Origin: Devosia sp.
GTDB lineage: Bacteria > Pseudomonadota > Alphaproteobacteria > Rhizobiales > Devosiaceae
NCBI RefSeq assembly: GCF_017307495.1
Contig: NZ_JAFKHE010000018.1
Location: 62,001 to 126,000 of the forward strand
Direction of reading: 5' to 3'
DNA length: 64,000 bases
Positions 48,324-57,916 of the stretch are shown in pieces; position 1 is the stretch's first letter; every line of letters begins with the position of its first letter. A program made the position numbers and the translations under genes. Under the pieces are notes generated by a model. It saw nothing but the letters and a program-made list of their open reading frames with translations. It had not been told where the DNA came from and made no database searches.

Positions 48324-49721
48324 ATGTCCGCGCTCCGCCTCACCCCGCTGATCCTCGCCGTCGCCCTGTTCATGGAGAACATGGACTCGACCGTGATCGC
48401 CACCTCGCTGGCCGCCATCGCACACGACATCCAGACCGAGCCGATCGCGCTCAAGCTCGCGCTCACCACCTACATGGTGGCGCTCGCCATCTTCATCCCG
48501 ATCTCGAGCTGGATGGCCGACAAGTTCGGCGCCAAGCACGTGTTCCGCTGGGCCATCGTCGTGTTCATGGCCGGCTCCGTCTGCTGCGCCATCTCGGATT
48601 CGCTGCTGACCTTCGTGCTGTCGCGGTTCCTGCAGGGCATGGGCGGGGCGATGATGACGCCGGTGGCGCGGCTGGTGCTGGTGCGGGTGACGCCGCGCAA
48701 CCAGCTGGTCGACGCCATGGCGTGGCTGTCGATCCCCGGCCTGGTCGGGCCCATCGTCGGGCCGCCGGTCGGGGGCTTCATCACCACCTTCGCCAGCTGG
48801 CACTGGATCTTCCTGATCAACGTGCCGATCGGCATCCTCGGCATCCTGATGGTCAACAGGTACCTGCCCGAGTGGCACCGCAACGAGCCGCGTGCGATGG
48901 ACTTCACCGGGTTCCTGCTCGCCGGCATCTGCTTTGCCGGCCTCGTGTTCGGCATCTCGGTGCTGACGCTGCCGGCCCTGCCCGCGAGCTTCGGCTATGG
49001 CTCGCTGCTGCTCGGCATCGTCTCCGCCATTGCCTACTGGTTCCACTTCCGGCGCACCGAGCACCCGCTGCTCGACCTGGGCCTGTTCCGCCAGCGGTTG
49101 TTCCGGCTCACGATGATCGGCGGAACTGTCTTCCGGCTCGGCACGGGCGCCATGCCGTTCCTGTTTCCGCTCATGCTGCAGCTGGCGTTCGGTCTCAATC
49201 CGTTCGAGAGCGGCATGGTCACCTTCGCCTCGGCGGTCGGGGCGTTCTCGCTGAAGTTCGTCGCGGAGCGGATCATCGAGCGGCTCGGCTTCCGGACGAG
49301 CCTCGTCCTTGCCTGCACCATCACGGCTGGCGGTGTGCTCGCGATGGGGCTCTATACCCCCGGCACGCCGACGCCGTTGATGATGGCGCTGCTCGTCGTC
49401 ACCGGCTTCTTCCAGTCGCTGTTCTGGACGGCCACCAACGCCTTCATCTTTGCCGACATCGCCAACAAGGATGCCGGGCAGGCCAATGTGATGAGCCAGG
49501 TCAGCGTGCAGCTGTCGCTGGCCTTCGGCGTGGCGGTCGGCGGCGGCGTGCTCGAGGGCGTCCGCTTGCTGCACGGCGGCGGCGAGCCGCTGCTGGGCGA
49601 CTTCCACATCGCCTTCTGGGTGATGGCGGTGCTGACCATCGTCTCGGCGCTTATCTTCCTGCGCGTACCCAAGACCGCCAGCATGCACAGCCATGCGGAA
49701 AGCGGTTCGGCGGCGGAGTAG
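48324..49721 (+). CDS. MFS drug exporter, DHA2 (EmrB/QacA) type, copy 2
   Basis: A 465-residue paralogue of copy 1. The two share long near-identical blocks, for example ALFMENMDSTVIATSL, VALAIFIP and MMTPVARLVLVR, with the same motif A layout (SWMADKFGAKHVFRWA). Start ATG 48324. The 4-base gap implies one transcript. The pair arose by tandem duplication. An EmrA-like membrane fusion partner is not adjacent. Confidence 0.9.
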   Translation: MSALRLTPLILAVALFMENMDSTVIATSLAAIAHDIQTEPIALKLALTTYMVALAIFIPISSWMADKFGAKHVFRWAIVVFMAGSVCCAISDSLLTFVLSRFLQGMGGAMMTPVARLVLVRVTPRNQLVDAMAWLSIPGLVGPIVGPPVGGFITTFASWHWIFLINVPIGILGILMVNRYLPEWHRNEPRAMDFTGFLLAGICFAGLVFGISVLTLPALPASFGYGSLLLGIVSAIAYWFHFRRTEHPLLDLGLFRQRLFRLTMIGGTVFRLGTGAMPFLFPLMLQLAFGLNPFESGMVTFASAVGAFSLKFVAERIIERLGFRTSLVLACTITAGGVLAMGLYTPGTPTPLMMALLVVTGFFQSLFWTATNAFIFADIANKDAGQANVMSQVSVQLSLAFGVAVGGGVLEGVRLLHGGGEPLLGDFHIAFWVMAVLTIVSALIFLRVPKTASMHSHAESGSAAE

Positions 49722-49765
49722 CGGTCTCCGCCCACCGGAGAGCACAGTCTAGCCTCGCCACCGGC

Positions 49766-49848
49766 TGTCATCCCAGCGGAAGCTGGGATCCAGCTCGCAG
49801 CCCGCGCAGGTGGATAGATGGATTCCAGCCCTCGCTGGGATGACATCC
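49766..49848. repeat. Palindromic repeat pair, family 1
   Basis: TGTCATCCCAGCGGAAGCTG (49766-49792) and GGATTCCAGCCCTCGCTGGG (49820-49848) face each other, between the convergent exporter and rlmE genes. Confidence 0.8.
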
Positions 49849-49887
49849 AGTCGGGGGGCAGGCCGGTGGCACCGCCTCGCCGCTTCC

Positions 49888-50589
49888 CTACCCCTTGAAG
49901 CCGCGCGCGATGAGATACGTCTCGGCCGAGTCCTGCCGGCTGGCCTTGGGCTTGGCATGCATGGTGGTGGTGAAGTTCTGCTTCAGCAGATGCAGCAGCT
50001 CGTGCTCGGTGCCGCCCTGGAACACCTTGGCGATGAAGGTCCCGCCCGGCGCCAGCACGCGGATGGCGAAATCGGCGGCCAGTTCGACCAACCCGATGAT
50101 CCTGAGGTGATCGGTGGCGCGATGCCCGGTGGTCGGCGCCGCCATGTCGGACATCACGATATCGGCCTTGTGCCCACCGAGCGCATCGATCAGCGCTTGC
50201 GGGGCGTCCTCGTCGTTGAAATCCTTCTGCAACAGGATGACGCCCGGAATCGGGTCCATCTCGAGGTAGTCGATCCCCACGATCAGCGGGTTCTCCTCGG
50301 TCGAGCCGACGATCGGCGCGGCGACCAGCGACCAGCCCCCGGGGGCCGCGCCAAGATCCACGATGCGCATGCCCTTCTTGAACAGGTGGTAGCGCTCGTC
50401 GAGTTCCTTGATCTTGTAGGCAGCACGCGAGCGCAGGCCCTCGGTGCGGGCCCTTGCGACGTACGGGTCGTTGAGCTGGCGCTGCAGCCACAGGGTCGAG
50501 CCGATCTTGCGGCCCTTGGCGGTCTTCACCCGCACCTTGAGGTGGCGGTCGGACCGGCGCCCGATGCCCTCTCCGGATCCCTTGGGCAT
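49888..50589 (-). CDS. rlmE: RlmE (FtsJ/RrmJ), 23S rRNA Um2552 methyltransferase
   Basis: Methylates U2552 in the A loop of 23S rRNA. It has 233 residues and starts at ATG 50589. The catalytic K-D-K-E set is visible: Lys in [13 protein letters not shown], Asp in [13 protein letters not shown], Lys in [12 protein letters not shown], Glu in [11 protein letters not shown]. The SAM motif is [15 protein letters not shown]. The start overlaps the ppx stop (TGATG). The N-terminal basic extension ([18 protein letters not shown]) is common in alphaproteobacteria. Confidence 0.96.
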   Translation of the reverse strand: MPKGSGEGIGRRSDRHLKVRVKTAKGRKIGSTLWLQRQLNDPYVARARTEGLRSRAAYKIKELDERYHLFKKGMRIVDLGAAPGGWSLVAAPIVGSTEENPLIVGIDYLEMDPIPGVILLQKDFNDEDAPQALIDALGGHKADIVMSDMAAPTTGHRATDHLRIIGLVELAADFAIRVLAPGGTFIAKVFQGGTEHELLHLLKQNFTTTMHAKPKASRQDSAETYLIARGFKG

Positions 50590-51767
50590 CAGCGGCTCCT
50601 GCGCGGGTTGGTGCGGGTCGTTCGGTCCGCGTCGATCAACGAAATCAGGATCCCCTCGCGCAGGCCGCGATCGGCGACGCGCACGCGCTCGGTCGGCCAC
50701 TCGCGGCGGATGGCCTCGAAGATGGCGCAGCCGGGCAGCACGAGGTCGGCGCGGTCCCTGCCGATGCAAGGATGGGCCACGCGGCGGTCGAAGGTCATGC
50801 CGAGCAGCGCCTTCATGGTGGCGTCCACGTCGGCGCGGCTCATCCACAGGCCATCGACCTTCTGCCGCTCGTAGCGCTCGAGCCCGAGATGGAGGCCGGC
50901 GAGGGTCGTGACCGTGCCGGACGTGCCGATCAGGTGCACGGGGTGCTCGGCAATCATCTGCCTGAGCTTCTCGCGGCCGCGGAACTGCCGAAGGTGGCCG
51001 GAAACAAACTGCACCATGTCCTCGAACGTGTCGTTGGTGACATGCATGCCGCCAAACTTCTCGGCGATCGAGACGACACCCACCGGCAGGGACTGCCACG
51101 AGCGGATGGACGAGGACATGCGCCCCTGCCGGCGTGGCCGGCCTCCGCGGAAATCGAGCCAGGCCAGCTCGGACGAGCCGCCGCCGATGTCGAACATCAG
51201 CGCCCCTGCCGAATCCTCCTCGATCAGGTCGGCGCAACCGGTCACGGCCAGCGAGGCCTCCGTCTGCCGGTCGACGATCTCGAGCCTGAGCCCCAGTTCG
51301 CGCTCGACGCGGGCGATGAACTCGAGGCCATTGGCGGCCGAGCGACAGGCTTCGGTGGCGATAAGCCGCACGCGAGCCGGCTCGTGCTCGCGCAGCTTGT
51401 TGCGGCACAGGCGCAGCGCCTCCATGGTCCGTTCCATGGCGGCGTCGGAGAGGCGGCCGGTGGTCGAGAGCCCCTCGCCGAGGCGGACGATGCGGGTGAA
51501 GCCATCCAGCACGCGGAAGCTGTCCTCGTGCGGCCGCGCGATCAGCAGGCGACAGTTGTTCGTGCCAAGATCGAGAGCGGCATAGAGGGGCCCGCGCGGC
51601 CGACGCGCAGAATGGGCTGGGGAATGCGTCCGCCGTTCCGCTCCGCCCTGATCCGGTTGCCCCCCGGCTCCTGCGGTCGACTGGGCCGGGCTCGCGCCCT
51701 GCCCTTCACGGATCCGCAGCGTGGCAGCGGCCTCGACTGCGGCGGCAGACCGATCGAGATCGGCCAA
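50589..51767 (-). CDS. ppx: Ppx/GppA family phosphatase
   Basis: Exopolyphosphatase or pppGpp phosphatase of the ASKHA fold. The 392-residue product has a disordered N-terminal extension of about 60 residues, then [19 protein letters not shown], the phosphate-2 loop [16 protein letters not shown] and [20 protein letters not shown]. It is short, without the C-terminal HD-like domain of E. coli Ppx. Which of polyphosphate or pppGpp is hydrolysed cannot be told. It is translationally coupled to rlmE. Confidence 0.88.
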   Translation of the reverse strand: MADLDRSAAAVEAAATLRIREGQGASPAQSTAGAGGQPDQGGAERRTHSPAHSARRPRGPLYAALDLGTNNCRLLIARPHEDSFRVLDGFTRIVRLGEGLSTTGRLSDAAMERTMEALRLCRNKLREHEPARVRLIATEACRSAANGLEFIARVERELGLRLEIVDRQTEASLAVTGCADLIEEDSAGALMFDIGGGSSELAWLDFRGGRPRRQGRMSSSIRSWQSLPVGVVSIAEKFGGMHVTNDTFEDMVQFVSGHLRQFRGREKLRQMIAEHPVHLIGTSGTVTTLAGLHLGLERYERQKVDGLWMSRADVDATMKALLGMTFDRRVAHPCIGRDRADLVLPGCAIFEAIRREWPTERVRVADRGLREGILISLIDADRTTRTNPRRSR

Positions 51768-51953
51768 CCTTCAACTCCATCTCCTGTGCGGTCGCTGCAA
51801 CCGGCCGGAACCGGGGCGCCCGAGCGCAGGCTTATTTTCAGTGTCGCCAAAAACCCTAGTGGATGATGGCGGTGCGTGCAACGCCCAGAATCGCCACGTC
51901 GCCGCCACGTGCACGCCGCCTCGATGAACGCTGATTGAACGCGAAATCGGGTG

Positions 51954-51982
51954 TTGATCCCAAACTCGAATGCCGCTAGAAG
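51954..51982 (+). promoter_or_regulatory. Candidate tRNA-Gln promoter
   Basis: TTGATC and TAGAAG with a 17-base spacer, ending 50 bases before the tRNA gene. Confidence 0.35.
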
Positions 51983-52032
51983 CCACCACCGAACGCCGAG
52001 GGCCATCCGCCCCGCGTTCCCAGGCACGCGCT

Positions 52033-52106
52033 TGGGGAATAGTTCAATGGTAGAACAGCGGACTCTGACTCCGTTAATCTTGGTTCGAATCCAGGTTCCC
52101 CAGCCA
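52033..52106 (+). tRNA. tRNA-Gln (anticodon CTG)
   Basis: A 74-base cloverleaf. The acceptor stem is TGGGGAA/TTCCCCA (with the U1-A72 pair typical of tRNA-Gln), the D arm is GTTCAATGGTAGAAC, the anticodon stem is GCGGA/TCCGT with loop CTCTGAC (anticodon CTG), and the T arm is CTTGGTTCGAATCCAGG. The CCA end is encoded. It reads CAG codons. Confidence 0.95.
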
Positions 52107-52314
52107 ATCCTGACCAGCTGATTTCGCCTCGCTCTCCGAAGAGTGTCTCCAGAACAGAGGGTGGCGTTCGGTGACTCATCCCAGCCATCGCTGCGATCAT
52201 ATCCAGCAGCATGCCGTTGACGGCATCAGATATCCGCTTGGGCCGTCCTCGATCGTCTGATCCTGGGTCGCTGCAACAGGACGATGACGCAGGCGCACCG
52301 GGGCTGCGGCGACG

Positions 52315-52995
52315 TCAGCGGTCGAGGCCGGTGTCATCGTCCGCACTGTGGTGCGGCGCTGCTTCGTTCGGGCCTGTCGATAGCCGGGCCATCGGCAGAT
52401 GCCAGCCGAAGTGTATCGCCATCAAGCGCAGGCCGAGGCAGGCCAGCCCGCCGACCAGTGCAGACACTCCATAGGGTAGCCCGAGCAGGTGGCCGACGAC
52501 GACGATCGATGATCCGGCCAGGGCGGCAACGGCATAGAGATCAGACCGGAGAACGTGCGGGACCTGGGTGACGAGGACATCCCGCAGCATGCCGCCGCCG
52601 ATGCCGGTGAGCATCCCCAGAAGGGCGGCCATGACTGGGCTCAGGCCGAACTGAAGAGCCTTCTGTGCTCCTGCAACCGCAAAGAAAGCCAATCCTACCG
52701 CGTCGAACAGCAGCACAGGGCTCCGCAGCCTGGCCACGCCGGGGTAGCGGAAGAAGGTGATCAGGCCCGCGATCACCGACACGACGAGATAGAACAGGTC
52801 GGTCAGCGCCGCCGGGGGAACGGCCCCGATCAACAGATCGCGCGTGATGCCTCCGAAATTGCCGGTGACGAACGCCAGGACAAGAATGCCGAACAGGTCG
52901 AGGCGGCGATTGGCTGCCGCCGTCGCGCCGCTCAGGGCGAAAACGAAGGTTCCGCCCAAGTCCAGAATGCGTATGAACACTTCCATCGGCATCAT
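52315..52995 (-). CDS. TRIC-type cation channel (YadS/UPF0126 family)
   Basis: A 226-residue membrane protein with seven helices and the internal duplication of the UPF0126/TRIC family, trimeric channels for monovalent cations. The signatures are GNFGGITRDLLIGAVPPAAL in the first repeat and GIGGGMLRDVLVTQVPHVL in the second (GG-x3-RD motif in both). The start is one of the ATGs at 52995, 52992 or 52986. The C-terminal tail is soluble. It is followed by tRNA-Gln on the other strand. Confidence 0.9.
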   Translation of the reverse strand: MMPMEVFIRILDLGGTFVFALSGATAAANRRLDLFGILVLAFVTGNFGGITRDLLIGAVPPAALTDLFYLVVSVIAGLITFFRYPGVARLRSPVLLFDAVGLAFFAVAGAQKALQFGLSPVMAALLGMLTGIGGGMLRDVLVTQVPHVLRSDLYAVAALAGSSIVVVGHLLGLPYGVSALVGGLACLGLRLMAIHFGWHLPMARLSTGPNEAAPHHSADDDTGLDR

Positions 52996-53044
52996 CCGGC
53001 CGCCGTGGGGATGCGGCGCCACCGCATGGATTGTGCCGGCATCG

Positions 53045-54346
53045 TCACTTCTCCGCGGTTTCTCCCAGCCAGGCGAGGGCACCGACGACAAGCGTTTCGA
53101 TCCCGGTCTGCAATGTCGGATGCAGCACCGGCGCGAATTTCGGGCTGTGGTTCACCGGCAGGTCGTTGATGGTCCCGGCCTTTTTGGCTTTGGCGTAGGT
53201 CTTGGGATCGGTTCCGCCGACGAACCAGAATACCGAGGGGACCTGGAACGCGGTGGCAAAGCAACCGAAGTCCTCGCTCGCCGGCGCCGGACCGGTATGA
53301 AAGACGCGCTCCGTGCCGAAATGCTCCCTGAATGACGCGGCGATCCGGTCACTGGCGGTCTTGTCGTTGACGTTGAGCGGATAACGGTCGAGCGGAGTGA
53401 TCTCCGGCTTGCGCGGGGCGCCTGACGCTTCGGCCTCGGCATTGACGATACGCTCGATGGCGGAAAGCACGTGCTTGCGCACGCCGGGATCGAAGGTCCG
53501 TACATTGAGTTTGATGATGGCGTCATCGGGGATGACGTTTTCCTTCGTGCCGGCCTGCAGCACGCCGACCGTGACGACGGCGGCATCGGTCGCCGCTACC
53601 TCGCGCGAGACGATGGTCTGCAAGCGGAGGACGATCGACGCCGCCATCACCACCGGATCGATGCTCGCCTGCGGCATGGATCCGTGGGCGCCGCGACCGA
53701 ACAACCGGATCTGCAGGCTGTCCGCCGCCGACGTGATGGGCCCTGCACTACCGGCCATGGTGCCGGCCGCACCTACCATGACATGTTGGCCAAGGACGAT
53801 ATCGGGTTTGGGGAAGCGCTCGATCAGCCCGTCATCGACCATGGCCCGGGCACCCTGGGCCGTCTCTTCTCCCGGCTGGAAGACGACCATCAGCGTACCG
53901 TTCCACGCGTTGCGCGCCCTGGCGAACAGGATCGAGGCGCCAATGAGCCACGCAACATGCATATCGTGGCCACACATGTGCCCGACCGGCACCGTGTTGC
54001 CATCCTCGTCCTTCGCCTGCTGCTTGCTGGCGTAGTCGAGGCCCGTTGCCTCCTGGATGGGAAGGGCGTCCATGTCGGCCCGAAGCATCACGGTCGGCCC
54101 GTCGCCGTTGCGGAGCAGGCCCACCACCCCTGTCTTGCCGACACCCTCGGTGACCTCGTAACCGGCCTTCCTGAGCCTGCCGGCGGCAATTCCGGCAGTA
54201 CGAGTCTCGTGCATCGACAGTTCGGGGTGGGCGTGGACATCCTTGTACAGCGCCTCGATGTCGGGGAGAATCTCGTCGACGGCGGCAAGAATCCCGGCCG
54301 CGCCGCCACGGGATGCCGCCGCCTTTTCGCGGATGTGTTTCGCCAT
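53045..54346 (-). CDS. M20-family amidohydrolase
   Basis: Zinc-dependent amidohydrolase of the M20/HipO type (N-acyl amino acid or hippurate hydrolase-like), 433 residues from ATG 54346. Metal and catalytic signatures are HAHPELSMHETRTA, GHMCGHDMHVAWLIGASILF (C-G-H-D-x-H), FQPGEETAQGARAMVDDGL, LGQHVMVG and PASEDFG near the C-terminus. The dimerisation domain contains GRGAHGSMPQASIDPV. No signal peptide; it is cytosolic. The substrate is not inferable. It lies 49 bases upstream of the TRIC-type gene on the same strand. Confidence 0.9.
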   Translation of the reverse strand: MAKHIREKAAASRGGAAGILAAVDEILPDIEALYKDVHAHPELSMHETRTAGIAAGRLRKAGYEVTEGVGKTGVVGLLRNGDGPTVMLRADMDALPIQEATGLDYASKQQAKDEDGNTVPVGHMCGHDMHVAWLIGASILFARARNAWNGTLMVVFQPGEETAQGARAMVDDGLIERFPKPDIVLGQHVMVGAAGTMAGSAGPITSAADSLQIRLFGRGAHGSMPQASIDPVVMAASIVLRLQTIVSREVAATDAAVVTVGVLQAGTKENVIPDDAIIKLNVRTFDPGVRKHVLSAIERIVNAEAEASGAPRKPEITPLDRYPLNVNDKTASDRIAASFREHFGTERVFHTGPAPASEDFGCFATAFQVPSVFWFVGGTDPKTYAKAKKAGTINDLPVNHSPKFAPVLHPTLQTGIETLVVGALAWLGETAEK

Positions 54347-54537
54347 GGACCTATCCTCCATCGCAACTTAACGCGCGATGGTCGCGCCTCGTTGAGGCGC
54401 CTGTCCAGATATTTCGATCGACACCCATCGGAGGGTTCCGGGATGGCCGGACACGTCTCGTCCTGCGCGGGACAGACCCGGTCACGGGCCACCCGATCCG
54501 GTTGCCGACATGCTGCGCCGCCAGGGTCCGTGCCCGG

Positions 54538-55098
54538 TCACGATCCCGAGCCGCTCGCCCTGCGGTCCTGAGCGACCAATTCGACCTCGACGCGGCTCAA
54601 CTCGGAATACACGCGGTGCCGGCGGCGCAACGGCCACCAATCATACAGGTAGGTTTGCAGCGGCTGCCACATGCCCACCCAGCCGGCGATGGTGAGACTC
54701 TCGGACAGGAACGAGAACACGGTGCTGCCGCCGAGAGGCAGGAAGGCCCGGATGAAGAGGCAGGTGAACAGGAAGCCCAAGCCGATCGCCAGGCCCACCC
54801 TGCCCTCGGCCATGACGCGGCGGAATTCCAGTCGGGTGAGTTGAGCCCGATAGGCAAAGAAATTGTGTATCGCCTCCCGCACCATTTCCGATGCGTCCTT
54901 GCCGGCCGAGTCCGTAACATAGATTCTCAGGGCGAGGCGCGCGGAAACACCGTACTCGCGCGCCCAGCCTACGATGAAGTCCTCGGCATCGCGCGCCAGA
55001 TCCTTGGAGCGGAACGGTGATGGATCGAGCCTGTTGAAGAGTGCTTCCACGTTGGGAATGCTGAGTTCGATGTACTTCCGATCGCCGCTCTTTTCCAC
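54538..55098 (-). CDS. Conserved hypothetical membrane protein, 186 aa
   Basis: A protein with an N-terminal soluble domain (KYIELSIPNVEALFNRLDPS, RDAEDFIVGWAREYGVSA, ALRIYVTD) and two membrane helices in the second half (about 103-150), ending with a basic cytoplasmic tail. This architecture is common to a set of conserved alphaproteobacterial hypotheticals whose function I do not know. The start is taken as GTG 55098 behind GAGGGAC; the frame is open to 55776, but upstream it is unlike protein. It is monocistronic. Confidence 0.65.
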   Translation of the reverse strand: MEKSGDRKYIELSIPNVEALFNRLDPSPFRSKDLARDAEDFIVGWAREYGVSARLALRIYVTDSAGKDASEMVREAIHNFFAYRAQLTRLEFRRVMAEGRVGLAIGLGFLFTCLFIRAFLPLGGSTVFSFLSESLTIAGWVGMWQPLQTYLYDWWPLRRRHRVYSELSRVEVELVAQDRRASGSGS

Positions 55099-55198
55099 GT
55101 CCCTCGCCTTCCTCGAATTCTCCTCGGAGCACCATCCGGAACGGTCCGCCGTACCTGGTGTCGGGTCGGGCGCGCGCCGCCGCATACTGTCATCGATG

Positions 55199-55363
55199 TC
55201 ACGCGCCTCGATCGGCGCGGGCCGGGACGGCACCGAACAGGGCATTGAGCCCCTCGGCCATCGTTGGATGCGCCAGGATGGCGTCCCGAAGCGCACCATA
55301 AGGCAGCCCTGCCAGCATCGCCGTCTGGCCCACGACGACGTCATAGCGCTCCGGTTCAGGCAT
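55199..55363 (-). pseudogene. Remnant: C-terminal tail of a pyridine nucleotide-disulfide oxidoreductase
   Basis: A 54-codon stretch reads VGQTAMLAGLPYGALRDAIL and then AHPTMAEGLNALFG on the minus strand. This matches the extreme C-terminus of mercuric-reductase-like or dihydrolipoamide-dehydrogenase-like flavoproteins. The FAD- and NAD-binding domains that should precede it (above 55363) are absent. It has no ribosome-binding site I can see. The gap 55364-56096 upstream holds no recognisable gene on either strand, only short incoherent frames, so it looks like decayed DNA after a deletion. Confidence 0.65.
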
Positions 55364-56096
55364 TGCTGTGCTCCGTTGCCCGCTGCGTTGGCATCACGCG
55401 CTGCCGGCTGAGAGCATGTCGAAAGAAACCTTGCGCAGTCTCGGCCGGATCGCTCCCCCGGCGCGGTCGCCTCGGGCGGTAAGTCCGGTGGCGAACGTGA
55501 CATTGGCAGAGTGCAGTCCGTTCCGGATTCGGCATTGCTCCGCTTGGCTCCAGGTCTCGGGGGCTCGTTCACCATCGGGTGCAGGAACAAGCATGTGACA
55601 ATCGCAGCGAGAAGTCGAACAACGGGAGCGTGTGTCATCCACTCCGCGGGGGATCGCCATCGATGCCGCGTTGCGGCCTGCCCAACAGATATCGGCCTGC
55701 CCCCAACTGCGGCGAGCGCCAGGAAGACAGCAACGTCGGGATCCGGGAACGCGCGTCGACCGCCGCCAACTGCCAAGTCGCTTGACGCCGGGCCGAAGGC
55801 CGACTATTGCGCTGCCCAAGGTTTCAGGGACCGGCCGCTCGCCGACATCGTGTCGTGGTGAACTCCTGATTGAACTGGCCGTATCACTCCTCGCCTGCGG
55901 AGCGATGGCAACGCGAGCCCCATCTTCATTGCCTCCGCCTTGCTGATGGAGAACGGCATGAGTTCGCTCAACTGTCCGACCTGACCTGATCGAACGCGGC
56001 TCCCATCGAGCCCGCAGCGATCGCATTCATCCATTCGAATTCTTCACCAGCCGAGTGCGGCGCGACGCGCCCCAGGCTGAACCAGGATGCTTTGTC
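55364..56096. other. 733-base stretch without a recognisable gene
   Basis: Several short open frames of 60-210 codons exist on both strands but none shows a protein family signature, a convincing ribosome-binding site, or sensible composition. It lies between the oxidoreductase remnant and the MATE gene. The upstream half probably carries deletion scars. The MATE promoter should lie near its right end, but I see no good -35/-10 pair. Confidence 0.5.
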
Positions 56097-57467
56097 ATGT
56101 CGGCAAATCCCCCCAATGTCTTTCTCACCGGGTCGATCCCCCGCACCTTCGCCAGGACAGCTCTGCCCATCGTCCTGCTCACCAGTCTCAATGGCGTGCT
56201 GACGGTCGTCGATGCCATCCTTCTGGGCGCACTGGTCGGGCCCGAGGCGATTGCCGCGGTGACGCTCGTGTTCCCGATCTCGATGTTGCTCATCGCGTTG
56301 GCCACCGCCGTCTCGACCGGAATGGCCAGTATTCTTGGTCGCCTGCTCGGCGCAGGACGCGACGCCGATGCCCGGCGCGTGTTCGCGGGAGCGCACGGTA
56401 TCGCGCTCTGCATCGGTGCGGCGGCGGCCGCCATCTTTGCACTCGTCGGCTGGCCGCTGGTCAACCTGGCGGCGGGCGGATCGCATTCGATCGCAACGAT
56501 GGGCTACAACTTCCTCAGCATCTCGATCTTCACTTCACCTGCATTGTTCCTGCTCTCGCTGCACTCCGACGCCTTGCGCACGGAGGGACGCATCGGCTTC
56601 ATGGCGGTCGCGGGGATATGCGTCGCCCTCGCCAATGTGGTGCTCAACTACGGCTTCATCGTTTGGCTCGGCCTGGGCGTTACCGGGTCGGCGATGGGGA
56701 CGGCCGTCGCGCAGCTGCTCGCCCTGATGCTCATCGTGCACTACCGCGTCTCGGGTCGGGCACGGCTCACGCTGTCGCTGAAGGACCTGCGAGATTGTCG
56801 CCATGGCTGGGGCGAGATTCTGGCACTGGGCGCTCCCCGGAGCCTTACGTTCATCGGCATTTCGCTCGCGGCGGCGGCGACCATCTACGCGTTGGGAACC
56901 GTTGGCGCGGCTCACTTCGAACAGGAGGTCGCCGCGTACGGCATCGTCACGCGCATCGTGTCGCTGGCTTTCTTCCCGCTGCTCGGCATGAGCCTCGCGC
57001 TGCAGGCGCTTGTCGGCAACAATGCCGGTGCCGGACTCTGGCAGAGGTCGAACGACAGCTTGAAACTGTCGCTGTGGGCGAGCCTCGCCTACTCGGCGGT
57101 GGTCGAGGTGGTGCTGATCGGCTTCCGGCATGAGGTGAGCAGGCTGTTCACCGCCGACCTGGAGGTCCTGGCGGCGGTCGATCGCATCATTCCTGTGTTT
57201 CTCGCCCTCTACTTCACCTTCGGGCCGATGATGATGATCGCAAGCTATTTCCAAAGCCTCGGCGACGTACGCCGTTCGGCGATCCTCGCGCTGTCGCGGA
57301 CCTATCTGTTCGCGCTTCCGATGATCTTCCTGCTGCCAGGTTTCATGGGCGAGATCGGCATCTGGATCGCCAGCCCGGTGGCGGACGTGATGCTGGTGAT
57401 TGTCGCAATCGTGACGCTACGCGGAATGTCCGGCCAGCGCCGCTGGGGTCTCTTCCAGCCCGCGTGA
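56097..57467 (+). CDS. MATE-family efflux transporter
   Basis: Cation-coupled multidrug exporter of 456 residues with 12 helices. The start is ATG 56097 (MSANPPNVFLTGSIPRTFAR). Typical features include TALPIVLLTSLNGVLTVVDA, the GPEAIAAVTLVFPISMLLIA segment, TGMASILGRLLGAGRDADA in loop 2-3, and the second-half equivalents KDLRDCRHGWGEILALGAP, GMSLALQALVGNNAGAG. It is monocistronic and ends in a hairpin. Confidence 0.93.
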   Translation: MSANPPNVFLTGSIPRTFARTALPIVLLTSLNGVLTVVDAILLGALVGPEAIAAVTLVFPISMLLIALATAVSTGMASILGRLLGAGRDADARRVFAGAHGIALCIGAAAAAIFALVGWPLVNLAAGGSHSIATMGYNFLSISIFTSPALFLLSLHSDALRTEGRIGFMAVAGICVALANVVLNYGFIVWLGLGVTGSAMGTAVAQLLALMLIVHYRVSGRARLTLSLKDLRDCRHGWGEILALGAPRSLTFIGISLAAAATIYALGTVGAAHFEQEVAAYGIVTRIVSLAFFPLLGMSLALQALVGNNAGAGLWQRSNDSLKLSLWASLAYSAVVEVVLIGFRHEVSRLFTADLEVLAAVDRIIPVFLALYFTFGPMMMIASYFQSLGDVRRSAILALSRTYLFALPMIFLLPGFMGEIGIWIASPVADVMLVIVAIVTLRGMSGQRRWGLFQPA

Positions 57468-57480
57468 GGGTCACACGATG

Positions 57481-57504
57481 AGGGGGCGTCTGCTGGCGCC
57501 CCCT
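57481..57504 (+). terminator. Hairpin after the MATE gene
   Basis: AGGGGGCG / CGCCCCCT 8-bp stem with an 8-base loop, 14 bases after the stop. There is no T-run, so termination strength is uncertain. Confidence 0.45.
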
Positions 57505-57622
57505 TGGCCGGCAGGCGACCGCGAATTGCTGCGTGCACGGCCGATTTCATCTGTGTCAGATCAGGGCTTCAGGCGAGGATTGCTCGTTTTTGACCTCGCA
57601 CCGGAATTGGAGCTCAGGCTCG

Positions 57623-57916
57623 ATGAAGCCCAGGAAGACCACAGTTCTCGAACAGCGTCGCAAACCCAGGCAAGCACGGGCCCAGGCAACCGTCGCGGCA
57701 ATCCTGGAAGCGGCTGCCCGGATACTTCGGATCGAAGGGCGAGCGGCCTTCAATACAAACAGAATCGCGGAACATGCCGGAGTCAGCATCGGCACCCTCT
57801 ACCTGAACAGCACCGGGTATGCGATCACATCGCGCTCCCCTGAGTGGAGGCAGTGCCGCGGAAGGGTTCAGCCTTGCCCAGAACGGTCGATGCCACATGC
57901 CGCCACGGCACGATGA
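57623..57916 (+). pseudogene. Truncated TetR-family regulator (HTH only)
   Basis: The frame from ATG 57623 encodes a TetR DNA-binding domain: RQARAQATVAAILEAAARIL, then IEGRAAFNTNRIAEHAGVSI and GTLY. The consensus continues 'GTLYxYFxxKexL' with helix 4 and the ligand domain, but after GTLY (ending at 57802) the sequence becomes unrelated and stops at 57916. The ligand-binding domain is lost and the break point lies 22 bases before the stop of the convergent gene at 57825, whose 3' end overlaps this frame. It is probably the scar of an insertion or deletion. Confidence 0.8.

Noticed and set aside
46427..49745. Very long minus-strand frames under the two MFS exporters
   Set aside because: They mirror the two paralogous transporters and are rich in His, Arg and Asp, as expected for antisense of membrane protein genes.
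52033..52106. tRNA-Gln as an integration site of a genomic island
   Set aside because: No integrase and no direct repeat of the tRNA 3' end was seen within the downstream region, and the neighbours look like ordinary chromosomal genes.
55364..56096. Several short frames between the oxidoreductase remnant and the MATE gene
   Set aside because: None has a ribosome-binding site, family motif or plausible composition.
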